Positions 26,298-34,797 of a stretch of 44,566 bases of DNA are shown in pieces. The stretch comes from Pseudomonas sp. GM78 (lineage in GTDB: Bacteria; Pseudomonadota; Gammaproteobacteria; Pseudomonadales; Pseudomonadaceae): assembly GCF_000282475.1 (NCBI RefSeq), contig NZ_AKJF01000209.1, forward strand, positions 1 through 44,566. Reading direction: 5' to 3'. A model generated the notes under the pieces. That model was given only the letters and a program-made list of their open reading frames with translations, searched no databases and was not told the DNA's origin. Position 1 is the first letter of the stretch. Each line of letters begins with the position of its first letter. The position numbers and the translations under genes were made by a program.

Positions 26298-28154
26298 ATG
26301 ACTCGTACTACCTCTTCCAAGACTGGTCGTTCTGCCGCTGAGGATTTCCTCAAGCAGATGCTGGGCCGGCAGAAGCGCCTGATCGTCGACCGCGCCAGCC
26401 AGTTCGGCAACAGCGGCCTGCCATCGGCTGAGCAGCTGGCGGAAACGGTGGCTTTCGCTCCGCAGGACGGCAGCGTCTGGTTGTGTGGCCAGCGCATGAT
26501 GCTGCTGCAAGGCTCTGCGTTCGGGGCCATCCGCCGCGAGCTGATCGAGGCGCTGGGGCTGGACAAGGCACGTGGCCTGCTCACGCGCATCGGCTGGCAA
26601 GCCGGTGCGCGTGACGCAGCCCAGGTCAGCGAGCAGTGGCCGGAAGGTGATGACACCAGTCTGTATAGCGCCGGACCACGGCTGCACATGCTCGAAGGCA
26701 TGGTCAATGTCGAGGTGGTGCGCTTCGAAATCGACTCTGGCATCGGTCACTTCTATTCCGAGTTCCTCTGGCACAACTCACTCGAAGACGACGAGCACAT
26801 CGCCGCCTATGGTCTGGGCGGCGAACCAGCCTGCTGGATGGAGATCGGTTATGCCAGCGGGTACGCCTCGTCGCTGCTCGGCCGCCTGGTCGTCTTTCGC
26901 GAGCAGGAGTGCCGCTCGATGGGCCATCCGGCCTGCCGTATCGTTGGCAAGCCGGCCGATCAGTGGGACGACATCGATGTCGACCTGGCCTATCTGGACC
27001 CGGGCGACTTCCTCAGTCGCAGCACCTACGCCTCGGGCACCGAGACCACCGTTGCCGAGCTGGAGGAACCGGCGGACGGCAAACCGCTGGTGGGCATTTC
27101 GGCGGCGTTCGTCGTTGCCACTCAATTGCTGCAACGCGTCGCACCGACCCAGGCGACGGTGCTGTTGATCGGGGAATCAGGGGTGGGCAAAGAGTTGTTC
27201 GCCCGCTCGCTTTACCAATCCAGTTCCCGCCAGCATAAGCCGCTTGTGGCACTCAACTGCGCGACGTTGCCGGAGAACCTGGTGGAGGCCGAACTGTTCG
27301 GGGTCGAGCGGGGTGCCTTTACCGGTGCCGAGCGTTCGCGTCCCGGGCGTTTCGAACGGGCCGATGGCGGGACCTTGTTCCTCGATGAAATAGCGACCTT
27401 GAGTTTCAGTGCGCAGAGCAAGATTCTGCGCGCCTTGCAGGAGGGTGAAATCGAGCGCGTCGGTGGCACGGCGCCGATCCGGGTGGATGTGCGGGTCATC
27501 GCTGCGACTAACCTGGACCTGCGTCGCGAGGTTGAGGCAGGACGTTTTCGTGAAGACTTGTTCTACCGACTGAATGTGTTCCCGATTCATCTGCCACCGT
27601 TGCGCGAGCGTCGTGAAGATATCCCGTTGCTGATGAGTTACTTCCTGCGTCATTTCAGCCAACGCCATGGACGTCGGCTGGCTGGATTCAGCACGAGGCT
27701 GGTCAATGCGCTGCTCACTTATCGGTTTCCCGGCAATATTCGTGAACTGCAGAACCTGATCGAGCGTGGCGTGATTTGCGCCGGTGATGGCGAGGTCATC
27801 GACATCGTGCATCTGGCCGAGATGGGCGCGCCGTTGATGGCAACGGCGATCGGTCTGACCCCTGAGGGACGCTTGTCGGCTGGCGAGCGACGTGACGAGG
27901 GGGCCGGCAAGGTGCGGGCACCCGCAGCGTCAACCGAGGAGGAGGGTGGGGCAGACAAACTCCGCGAGCCGGTACTGGAAGGTCTGCAGGCCTTCGTTTC
28001 CGGGAGCCAACGGGTGTTGAATACACCCCTGGCAGAAATCGAGCTGCACCTGGTGCGCCTGGCCATGGAGCGCTCCGGTGGCAACATCACGGCGGCGGCG
28101 CAGATGCTCGGCATGAGTCGCGCCCAGGTCAGTTATCGCCTCAAGGGAAGCTAG
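26298..28154 (+). CDS. pchR: Sigma54-dependent activator of p-cresol genes (XylR/DmpR/NtrC type)
   Basis: The 618-residue activator has an XylR-type sensor domain (about 15-130). A V4R domain ends in the [16 protein letters not shown] motif near 204-219. The AAA+ domain has Walker A GESGVGKE (292-299), the sigma54-contact loop GAFTGA (339-344) and Walker B GTLFLDE. A Fis-type helix-turn-helix closes the protein ([19 protein letters not shown]). Such proteins bind an aromatic effector through the sensor domain and open sigma54 promoters. It is divergent from pchACXF and convergent with the channel gene; both carry -24/-12 elements. The ATG at 26298 has no clear ribosome site, so the exact start is less sure. 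Confidence 0.92.
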   Translation: MTRTTSSKTGRSAAEDFLKQMLGRQKRLIVDRASQFGNSGLPSAEQLAETVAFAPQDGSVWLCGQRMMLLQGSAFGAIRRELIEALGLDKARGLLTRIGWQAGARDAAQVSEQWPEGDDTSLYSAGPRLHMLEGMVNVEVVRFEIDSGIGHFYSEFLWHNSLEDDEHIAAYGLGGEPACWMEIGYASGYASSLLGRLVVFREQECRSMGHPACRIVGKPADQWDDIDVDLAYLDPGDFLSRSTYASGTETTVAELEEPADGKPLVGISAAFVVATQLLQRVAPTQATVLLIGESGVGKELFARSLYQSSSRQHKPLVALNCATLPENLVEAELFGVERGAFTGAERSRPGRFERADGGTLFLDEIATLSFSAQSKILRALQEGEIERVGGTAPIRVDVRVIAATNLDLRREVEAGRFREDLFYRLNVFPIHLPPLRERREDIPLLMSYFLRHFSQRHGRRLAGFSTRLVNALLTYRFPGNIRELQNLIERGVICAGDGEVIDIVHLAEMGAPLMATAIGLTPEGRLSAGERRDEGAGKVRAPAASTEEEGGADKLREPVLEGLQAFVSGSQRVLNTPLAEIELHLVRLAMERSGGNITAAAQMLGMSRAQVSYRLKGS

Positions 28155-28171
28155 CGCCGGGCGCGACCCGG

Positions 28172-28199
28172 TGCCCCGTAGTGAGATGCTAACGGGGCA
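28172..28199. terminator. Hairpin terminator between pchR and the channel gene
   Basis: TGCCCCGT (28172-28179) and ACGGGGCA (28192-28199) form a perfect 8-bp stem with a 12-base loop, followed by TTTC on the plus strand. It sits between two convergent genes and could end transcripts from both sides. The T-run is short, so efficiency is uncertain. Confidence 0.55.
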
Positions 28200-28217
28200 T
28201 TTCGTGGGCGGCGCAGC

Positions 28218-29153
28218 CTAGAGCGGGACCGTGAATTTCAGCCAATAGGCCTGGCCATCGGTACGGTTGCGTACGCCGGATTCATCTTGCCATTTGGCAC
28301 TGAGGAACCAGCCGTCCGGGCTGGCGTATTGCACGGCCGGGCCGATGGAGTAGGAGCTGCCACGGTTGCCATCGGCGGCATCGACCTGGGCTGCGGCGGC
28401 GCAATGGGCAGCGCTGCACTGGTCATCGCTCACCTGCTTGTAAGCGTGGCCACCGACGCCGAGTACCCAACCATTGCCCAGGCCCCAGCCAAGGGTGTAG
28501 TCGGCATGCAGCTCGCGGCCGGACTGATAGTGGGTGTCCCGGTTTTCGAAGTTGTAATCGTACATCAGGCGCACATCGGCGTTGAAACCCTCGGGGTCCA
28601 TGTAGGTCATGGCATACACCGCTTGTGCGGTGTAATAGTTCGTGCCGAGGTTGACCAGGTCGTGCTTGTCGTACTCGCTGGCGGTGGGCAGTACGAAGTC
28701 GATACCTACGGCGGTGTGGAACTTGTCACTGTGGTGGAAGCCAACCACCGGGCCGAGGTGAGCGTCGCCGATGCCGCGCTTGTGGTCGTGCGGGCCGTTC
28801 TTTATGTTCAGTCGCATGTCATTGAGCGGCAGCAGTGCGTGGAAGCCCAGGCTGCCACCCAATACCTGCTGTTCGGTGACCCAGATGAACCGAGGCACGA
28901 TAGTGGTGACGCGCAGGTCGATGTCGGCCGCCTTGTCACCCGCGTTATCGCGAAGGGTATCGGCCAGGTAGTCGCCGACGAAAACCTGACCGTAGGTGCC
29001 AGGCGGCGGCAGGATACCCATGCCGTAGATTTCAATGCCCAGCGGCCAGGACGACACACCGCCTTCGGTAGCCTGGGCCAGTGAGGCGCTGCCGGCCAGC
29101 AACAGGGCAGCGCTGAGCGAAAGGGGCGTGCAGCGGGGGAGTCTGTGGTGCAT
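28218..29153 (-). CDS. SphA-like outer-membrane channel (meta-pathway phenol degradation porin-like family)
   Basis: The 311-residue precursor has a signal peptide ending near LAQAT. It continues with alternating amphipathic strands rich in Gly and aromatics, ending in an aliphatic-aromatic strand (YWLKFTVPL), so it is an outer-membrane beta-barrel. The start (PLGIEIYGMGILPPPGTY) and FVLPTASEYDKHDLVNLGTNYYT match the family of small porin-like proteins found in aromatic catabolic operons. It probably lets p-cresol or related phenols cross the outer membrane. It has its own sigma54-type promoter with the same layout as pchA, so it should belong to the PchR regulon. A large inverted repeat covers its leader and ribosome site. 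Confidence 0.85.
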   Translation of the reverse strand: MHHRLPRCTPLSLSAALLLAGSASLAQATEGGVSSWPLGIEIYGMGILPPPGTYGQVFVGDYLADTLRDNAGDKAADIDLRVTTIVPRFIWVTEQQVLGGSLGFHALLPLNDMRLNIKNGPHDHKRGIGDAHLGPVVGFHHSDKFHTAVGIDFVLPTASEYDKHDLVNLGTNYYTAQAVYAMTYMDPEGFNADVRLMYDYNFENRDTHYQSGRELHADYTLGWGLGNGWVLGVGGHAYKQVSDDQCSAAHCAAAAQVDAADGNRGSSYSIGPAVQYASPDGWFLSAKWQDESGVRNRTDGQAYWLKFTVPL

Positions 29154-29156
29154 GAG

Positions 29157-29215
29157 AGGACAACCTTATTGTTATGAGTGGCGGACCGCAGTGTTTGACT
29201 GCGCAAGGTTGTCCT
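29157..29215. repeat. Nested inverted repeats in the leader of the channel gene
   Basis: AGGACAACCTT (29157-29167) pairs perfectly with AAGGTTGTCCT (29205-29215). Within them CGCAGT and ACTGCG (29187-29203) form a second perfect 6-bp stem with a 5-base loop. The proximal outer arm contains the AAGG ribosome site and ends 4 bases from the ATG; the distal arm covers the predicted transcription start near 29206. It could be an operator pair, or a translation-blocking hairpin if transcription starts further upstream than predicted. Confidence 0.6.
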
Positions 29216-29216
29216 T

Positions 29217-29232
29217 CTCAACTATTGTGCCA
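29217..29232 (-). promoter_or_regulatory. Probable sigma54 promoter of the channel gene
   Basis: On the reverse strand TGGCAC-N5-TTGAG matches the sigma54 consensus TGGCAC-N5-TTGCA except in the last two bases. The spacing is exact. It is the better of the two -24/-12 elements in this island. The predicted start near 29206 leaves a leader of about 53 bases. Confidence 0.6.
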
Positions 29233-29259
29233 GCCTGAACATTTTTATTAATCCTTGTA

Positions 29260-29272
29260 AATCAATAAGTTG
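29260..29272 (+). promoter_or_regulatory. IHF consensus site upstream of the channel gene
   Basis: AATCAA-TAAG-TTG fits WATCAA-N4-TTR fully. It overlaps CAATAAGTTGAGTT (29263-29276), which repeats the sequence at 26047-26060 upstream of pchA. Both lie 31-33 bases upstream of the respective -24 element. A TGCGCAAACTT motif at 29335-29345 lies further out, as at pchA. Confidence 0.55.
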
Positions 29273-29334
29273 AGTTAATGCCGTTAATGGCTGCAGGGAC
29301 TTGTGACGGTTCTTGTTAAGAAAATTCGACTGTA

Positions 29335-29345
29335 TGCGCAAACTT
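29335..29345. promoter_or_regulatory. Candidate PchR upstream activating sequence at the channel gene
   Basis: TGCGCAAACTT shares 10 of 11 bases with the start of the palindrome at 26112 and lies about 120 bp from the -12 element, just after the pobR stop. Here the second half of the palindrome is poorer. It is offered as a second PchR site on grounds of sequence and distance only. Confidence 0.4.
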
Positions 29346-29354
29346 CGTGAAGGG

Positions 29355-30239
29355 TCACGCGCCGCTTTGCCCGACGCCATGGCGAAAGGCATTCGGTGTC
29401 TGGCCGGCGAGGCGGCGAAAGAAACGTGAAAAATAAGTCGGGTCACTGAAGCCCAGGCTGTCGGACAACTGGTTGATGCTCATGTTGGTGTAAGTCAGAT
29501 TGCGCTTGGCTTCCAGCAGCAGGCGTTGGTGAATGACCTGCAGCGCGGTTTGCCCGGCCAGCTCGCGGCACAGGGCGTTCAGGTGCACGCTGGAAACGCC
29601 GATGCGCTGGGCGAACACTTCCACCGACAGGTGCTCGCGGTAATGCTGCTCTACCAACTTGATGAAGTGGCTGAGCAAGTGCTGGTCGCGTTCGCCACGA
29701 TTGCTCGGCGGCGTGCTGAGTTGACGGTGGCGACTGATCCACACCATCAGCACGCTGACCAGCGAGTGCATCAGCACGTCGCGCGCCGGTGCGCTGCTTT
29801 CGTATTCCTGCAGCAGGGCGGCAAACAGGGTGTTGATATAACGACGATCACGCCCCACCGGGTAGCACCCGCAAGACGCCAGGACGGTCAGCGGTGCGCC
29901 CAATTGCGACTCCAGCCGGGCCACCAGCGGCGCGCCGAGGGTGAGCACATAACCCTCGATTTTTTCCGAGAACTGAAAACCATGCACGGTCAGCGGGGGA
30001 ACGACCTGGATGGCCGCTTCCAGCACGTCACTGCGCTTGCCCTCGATCTCGACCACCGCCTGGCCACGTTGCACATAGAGCAGCTGGAGCAGGTCGGCGT
30101 GACGGTGAGGCTTGATCTCCCAATGGTGCAGGCTGCTGCGTTTGGGAATGGATTCACAGTGCAGCAAGTCCGGGGTGGACCACGCCTTGTTTTCACCATA
30201 CAGCTTGAACACCGGGATGTTATTGACGCTGGGTTTCAT
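29355..30239 (-). CDS. pobR: AraC-family regulator of pobA
   Basis: The protein is 294 residues from the ATG at 30239; the longer frame to 30386 runs through the promoter region and is rejected. The N-terminal part is a cupin-like effector domain with HHWEIKPHRHADLLQLLYV near 38-56. The C-terminal 100 residues form two helix-turn-helix units of the AraC/XylS type (VEVFAQRIGVSSVHLNALCRE and INQLSDSLGFSDPTYFSRFF). It is divergent from pobA with a 201-bp gap, the arrangement known for AraC-type PobR/PobC in pseudomonads. It should activate pobA with 4-hydroxybenzoate as effector. The effector is family knowledge, not seen here. Confidence 0.88.
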   Translation of the reverse strand: MKPSVNNIPVFKLYGENKAWSTPDLLHCESIPKRSSLHHWEIKPHRHADLLQLLYVQRGQAVVEIEGKRSDVLEAAIQVVPPLTVHGFQFSEKIEGYVLTLGAPLVARLESQLGAPLTVLASCGCYPVGRDRRYINTLFAALLQEYESSAPARDVLMHSLVSVLMVWISRHRQLSTPPSNRGERDQHLLSHFIKLVEQHYREHLSVEVFAQRIGVSSVHLNALCRELAGQTALQVIHQRLLLEAKRNLTYTNMSINQLSDSLGFSDPTYFSRFFRRLAGQTPNAFRHGVGQSGA

Positions 30240-30284
30240 CGTGCTCGGCGACCTCGAGAATGGAAATGCATCGTGTGTCGAGTC

Positions 30285-30299
30285 GTTCGATAATCGAAC
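30285..30299. promoter_or_regulatory. Perfect 15-bp palindrome, PcaR-type operator, in the pobR-pobA gap
   Basis: GTTCGAT-A-ATCGAAC is perfectly symmetrical. From memory, the PcaR (IclR family) operator of Pseudomonas putida pcaIJ is GTTCGATAATCGCAC, which differs at one base. The site is 46 bp before the pobR ATG and about 142 bp before pobA, so it probably overlaps the pobR promoter. No IclR-family gene is in the window. Confidence 0.6.
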
Positions 30300-30383
30300 C
30301 AAATTAGTAAAAGTGCAATTTTCCTCTGAAAAAGCACCTTTTATTCCAGGTTTCCTCAGTAAAAATGCAGGAGAGAAATATAA

Positions 30384-31628
<1,245 letters not shown>

Positions 31629-31656
31629 TCGAGGGGATGCAATGTCTTTACAGGGT

Positions 31657-31685
31657 GTGAACTGCGAACTCGATACGCAGTTCAC
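31657..31685. terminator. Hairpin between pobA and the sugar-binding protein gene
   Basis: GTGAACTGC (31657-31665) and GCAGTTCAC (31677-31685) form a perfect 9-bp stem with an 11-base loop, between two convergent genes. There is no T-run on either side, so it may end both transcripts only weakly or with Rho. Confidence 0.5.
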
Positions 31686-31707
31686 CAAACCCGGTGATCT
31701 CGCCTGA

Positions 31708-32631
31708 TCAAGGATTCACAAAATCCTGATAGTTGGCCTTGGTAATCAGCTGATAGGGAATGGTCAACTCTGCTGCAATGGGTTCTTTCCTGATCATCTT
31801 CAGTGCCAGGTCAATGGATCCGACGGCCTGGCCCTTGTTGTCCTGATAGACAGTCACCAGCAACTGCTCCTTCTTGATTGCGTCCAGACCGGCGGGGCCG
31901 CCGTCGCTGCCGCCGACCAGGATATCCTGGCCTGGGCGCATTCCGGCCTGGGTGATGGCCATGGCTGCGCCAATAGCCATTTCATCGGCGTTGGCGACCA
32001 CGGCATCGATTTTTTTGCCTGAGAGAATCCAGTTGTTCATCAGGTCCATAGCCTTGCTGCGTTGCCACTCGGCGCTTTGTTCTTCAACCACGTGGATGTC
32101 CGGATAGCGCTTGAGCACTTCCTTCACGCCTTGGGTGCGATTGTGGGTGGCGTTGTTGGAGAGCAGGCCAAGCATGATCGCCAGATTGCCCTTGCCACCC
32201 ATTTTTTCCGCCAGGTAGCGCATTTGCATCTCGCCGGCCTTTATCTCATCCGAACCCACATAGCCGACACCGGGCGGCAGTTCGGCCTGGTCGGGGCGGC
32301 GGTTGACATAGACCAGGGGAACGCTGGCCTTCTGCGCCTCATTGGTCATCCTTTGCGTCGCAGCGGTATCGACCGGGTTGACGATGATCGCGTCCATGCC
32401 CTGGGCGGTGAAGTTCTGCACCTGGTTGAGCTGGCGCACCACATCGCCCTGGGCATCTTCGAATTGCAACGTCACTCCCGGCAGATCCTTGGCGTGGGCG
32501 GCCATGTAGTCGCGCATCTGCGCCAGGAACACATCGTCCACCTGGGCGATGCTGACACCGATGCGGGTGTCGGCCAGTGCCAAGGGGGATAAAAGGGCGG
32601 CAAAGAAGTAGGTCAGGAGTTTTTTTTTCAT
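31708..32631 (-). CDS. Periplasmic sugar/polyol-binding protein of ABC type (RbsB/IbpA-like)
   Basis: The 307-residue precursor has a Sec signal peptide ending near LALA (MKKKLLTYFFAALLSPLALA). It is followed by a type 1 periplasmic-binding fold: TRIGVSIAQVDDVFLAQM, AIIVNPVDTAATQRM, VVANADEMAIGAAMAITQAG, ILVGGSDG. Such proteins bind ribose, inositol or similar polyols and deliver them to an ABC permease. It is the last gene of an operon with a dioxygenase and an SDR. No permease or ATPase gene is adjacent, so it is an orphan within the window. It may share the inositol transporter that usually accompanies iol genes. The ligand is not known. Confidence 0.85.
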   Translation of the reverse strand: MKKKLLTYFFAALLSPLALADTRIGVSIAQVDDVFLAQMRDYMAAHAKDLPGVTLQFEDAQGDVVRQLNQVQNFTAQGMDAIIVNPVDTAATQRMTNEAQKASVPLVYVNRRPDQAELPPGVGYVGSDEIKAGEMQMRYLAEKMGGKGNLAIMLGLLSNNATHNRTQGVKEVLKRYPDIHVVEEQSAEWQRSKAMDLMNNWILSGKKIDAVVANADEMAIGAAMAITQAGMRPGQDILVGGSDGGPAGLDAIKKEQLLVTVYQDNKGQAVGSIDLALKMIRKEPIAAELTIPYQLITKANYQDFVNP

Positions 32632-32679
32632 GGTTTCAGTCCGATTTTGTAGTTGTTTTTGAACAGGTTCGAAATAGCG

Positions 32680-33834
32680 TCATGCCTGGCGTTTGGCGCT
32701 CATTTGCGCCACGCGATCGGCAAAGGTCGCATAGGTCCAGCGTTCCGTCAGTGCTTGCAACATCAGTTGCTGGCCGGTCTGCGGGGCCAGGCCGTGCAGG
32801 GGCGGGTCGGTGTCCAGGTTGGTGGGAAAGGAGTAGCCGTCGGCAGTGCAGGCAATCACCGCGTCCAGCTCTTGCGCGTCCAGTACCTGATCCGCTAACC
32901 GCTGCAACAGGCAGGGGTAGAGGGCCAGCATCATGCGTTCGCGGTCCACGCTTTCCATCGGCTTGCCGAATGCCGAGGAAATTTGCAGCAGGTTGGCCAT
33001 GCGCTGGCGGTCCGGCGTTTGATTGGTGCCGGCGGCGTGAAACAGTGCCGGGTTGAAAAACAGCAGGTCGCCCTTGTTCAGCGGCAGTTGTACGGCGTGC
33101 TGTTGGAAGTAGTCGATGAATTCCGGGCGGCGCCAGGCCAGGTAACCATGAGCGTATTGCTGGGAAAACGGCAGCAGCAGGGTGGGGCCGGTTTCCAACG
33201 GCATATCGGAGTGGGCCACGGCTCCTTGCAATGTCAAATACTGCGACAACGCATGCAGGGGCAGCGGGAAGCGCTCGACGACGTCCTCGGTCTGGAAGCC
33301 CAGGTGGTAGTCACGATGGGGCTGTTGGGCCTGCCCTCCCGGGTGCACCACGTTGACCTGGGCCGTCACCTGAAAACCGGGGCCCAGCCAGGCTTCGGCA
33401 ATCAGCCCCAGTAGCGGGTTGGCGTAGTACTCGACAAAAGACGACGGCGATTGCAGCGCCGCCTTTTGCAACGAATTCCAGATGCGCCCGTTGCTGCCGG
33501 CCTTGGCGAAGTGATCGGCGCTGAGACCCTGGGCAGCTTCCTTGGCGAAGATGGCTTCGAACACCTGGCTGTGGCGATCCACCACATTCAGGTCGGCATA
33601 ACCCTGGCGTACGACCATGACCCCGGGACCGTCGCGAAACAGCCGATGCAATTCATCCAGCACCTGCCCGCGATCGCCGTCGCGTAAAGCCTGCGCCTGA
33701 TAGATCGGCACGTTGCCTTGCACTTCGCTGCAATGGGGATAGTCCTGGGGATTGGCGTGTTGCCCGCAGAGTCTGGCGAAGTCCTGCAACTGCACTGAAT
33801 CGGCACGCACAAACACGGTTAGCGGCTGGTTCAT
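32680..33834 (-). CDS. Phytanoyl-CoA dioxygenase family Fe(II)/2-oxoglutarate enzyme
   Basis: The 384-residue protein carries the iron-binding HxD pair His173-Asp175 in QPHRDYHLGF. The distal His266 is in NPALFHAAGTN, with an Arg at 276 or 278 for 2-oxoglutarate. This is the PhyH arrangement. The surroundings (FVEYYANPLLGLIAEAWLG, LETGPTLLLPFSQQYAHGYL) fit that family. It should hydroxylate or oxidise a small molecule using O2 and 2-oxoglutarate. It overlaps the SDR stop by 4 bases and is followed after 48 bases by a sugar-binding protein gene, so a polyol or sugar acid derivative is a plausible substrate. I know of no defined reaction for this gene set. Confidence 0.82.
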   Translation of the reverse strand: MNQPLTVFVRADSVQLQDFARLCGQHANPQDYPHCSEVQGNVPIYQAQALRDGDRGQVLDELHRLFRDGPGVMVVRQGYADLNVVDRHSQVFEAIFAKEAAQGLSADHFAKAGSNGRIWNSLQKAALQSPSSFVEYYANPLLGLIAEAWLGPGFQVTAQVNVVHPGGQAQQPHRDYHLGFQTEDVVERFPLPLHALSQYLTLQGAVAHSDMPLETGPTLLLPFSQQYAHGYLAWRRPEFIDYFQQHAVQLPLNKGDLLFFNPALFHAAGTNQTPDRQRMANLLQISSAFGKPMESVDRERMMLALYPCLLQRLADQVLDAQELDAVIACTADGYSFPTNLDTDPPLHGLAPQTGQQLMLQALTERWTYATFADRVAQMSAKRQA

Positions 33835-34679
33835 AACGCTACACCCGTCAGGCTCAGCGGGCTGGCGGGGCGCGGGGCGGTGTCGTCGCCGCAGCCGATC
33901 ACGCCTTGTTCCAGGTCGATGACGGTACCGGTCATCATGCCCGACTCACGCGATAGCAGGAACGCAACGCTCTGCGCCACTTCCTCGGGCTTGAGCAGGC
34001 GGCCAAACGGCTGCGCGCGCTCGACAGTCGCCAGCCAGCCATCCTCGGCACCATGGTAGCGGCGCTGGATTTCGTCTTCATGGGGCGTGTCCATCCAGCC
34101 GATGTTCAGGCCGTTGACCCGGATGCGGTTGTGCAGGGCGCTGAAGGCCACGTTTTTGGTCAGGATCGACAAGGCGCCCTTTGACGCCGAGTAAGCGCTC
34201 AGATAGGCCGGCCCACCATGGCTGACGATGCTTTGGATGTTGACGATGGCACCTTCCACGCCTTGGCTGATCATCAGTTTCAACGCTTCCTGCATGAGGA
34301 AGAACGGTGCTCGAACATTGACCGCGAACAGGCGATCGAACAGTTCAGGGTCGGTGTCGAGGATGCTGCCGCGATCAGACATGCCGGCGCAGTTGACCAA
34401 GCCATGGAGGGTACCGAAGCGAGCGCGGGCGGCGTCGATCACCGCTCGGCAATCCTCGACGCGCTCCAGGTCGGCCTCGACGAAAAATGCCTGGCAATCG
34501 AGTTCCGCCAACTGGCGCACCTGGGCCTGGCCCTGATCGGCGCGGCGCCCGCAAATGATCAGGCCGGCGGCGCCCCGGCGCGCCAGGGTGTGGGCCACCG
34601 CAGCACCCAGGCCTTGGGTGCTGCCGGTGACCACAAAGTACTGGCCGCTGAACGAGGTAGTGAGGTCGGTTTGAGGCAT
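33831..34679 (-). CDS. Short-chain dehydrogenase/reductase (SDR)
   Basis: The 282-residue enzyme has the cofactor motif VTGSTQGLGAAVA at about 17-29, NCAG at 96-99 and the catalytic triad Ser150, Tyr163 and Lys167 (SAYSASKGAL). Its C-terminal extension of about 25 residues past the usual end (DTAPRPASPLSLTGVAL) is a little unusual. GGAGAA precedes the ATG. It overlaps the dioxygenase gene by ATGA, so the two steps are probably linked: oxidation of a polyol followed by, or following, an oxygenation. It is divergent from a LacI-family gene. The cofactor (NAD+ or NADP+) is not clear; Arg45-Arg46 after beta strand 2 lean towards NADP+. Confidence 0.87.
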   Translation of the reverse strand: MPQTDLTTSFSGQYFVVTGSTQGLGAAVAHTLARRGAAGLIICGRRADQGQAQVRQLAELDCQAFFVEADLERVEDCRAVIDAARARFGTLHGLVNCAGMSDRGSILDTDPELFDRLFAVNVRAPFFLMQEALKLMISQGVEGAIVNIQSIVSHGGPAYLSAYSASKGALSILTKNVAFSALHNRIRVNGLNIGWMDTPHEDEIQRRYHGAEDGWLATVERAQPFGRLLKPEEVAQSVAFLLSRESGMMTGTVIDLEQGVIGCGDDTAPRPASPLSLTGVAL

Positions 34680-34743
34680 GGGGGTTCTCCTGGATTCTTG
34701 TTGTTGTCCGGCTCGACGCCTGGCGAAACAGAGACTAGCATCG

Positions 34744-34786
34744 GAAAAACCTCAGTAATGCCCGAAAAGACCTCAAGAAAACCTCA
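34744..34786 (+). promoter_or_regulatory. Three phased direct repeats in the SDR-LacI divergent region
   Basis: GAAAAACCTCA (34744-34754), GAAAAGACCTCA (34764-34775) and GAAAACCTCA (34777-34786) are three copies of a GAAAA-CCTCA element. The CCTCA parts start at 34750, 34771 and 34782, that is 21 and 11 bases apart, so all lie on one face of the helix. They end 11 bases before the LacI-family ATG. This looks like an operator array, perhaps for autoregulation and for the divergent SDR operon. Confidence 0.5.
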
Positions 34787-34797
34787 GGCTTAATACG

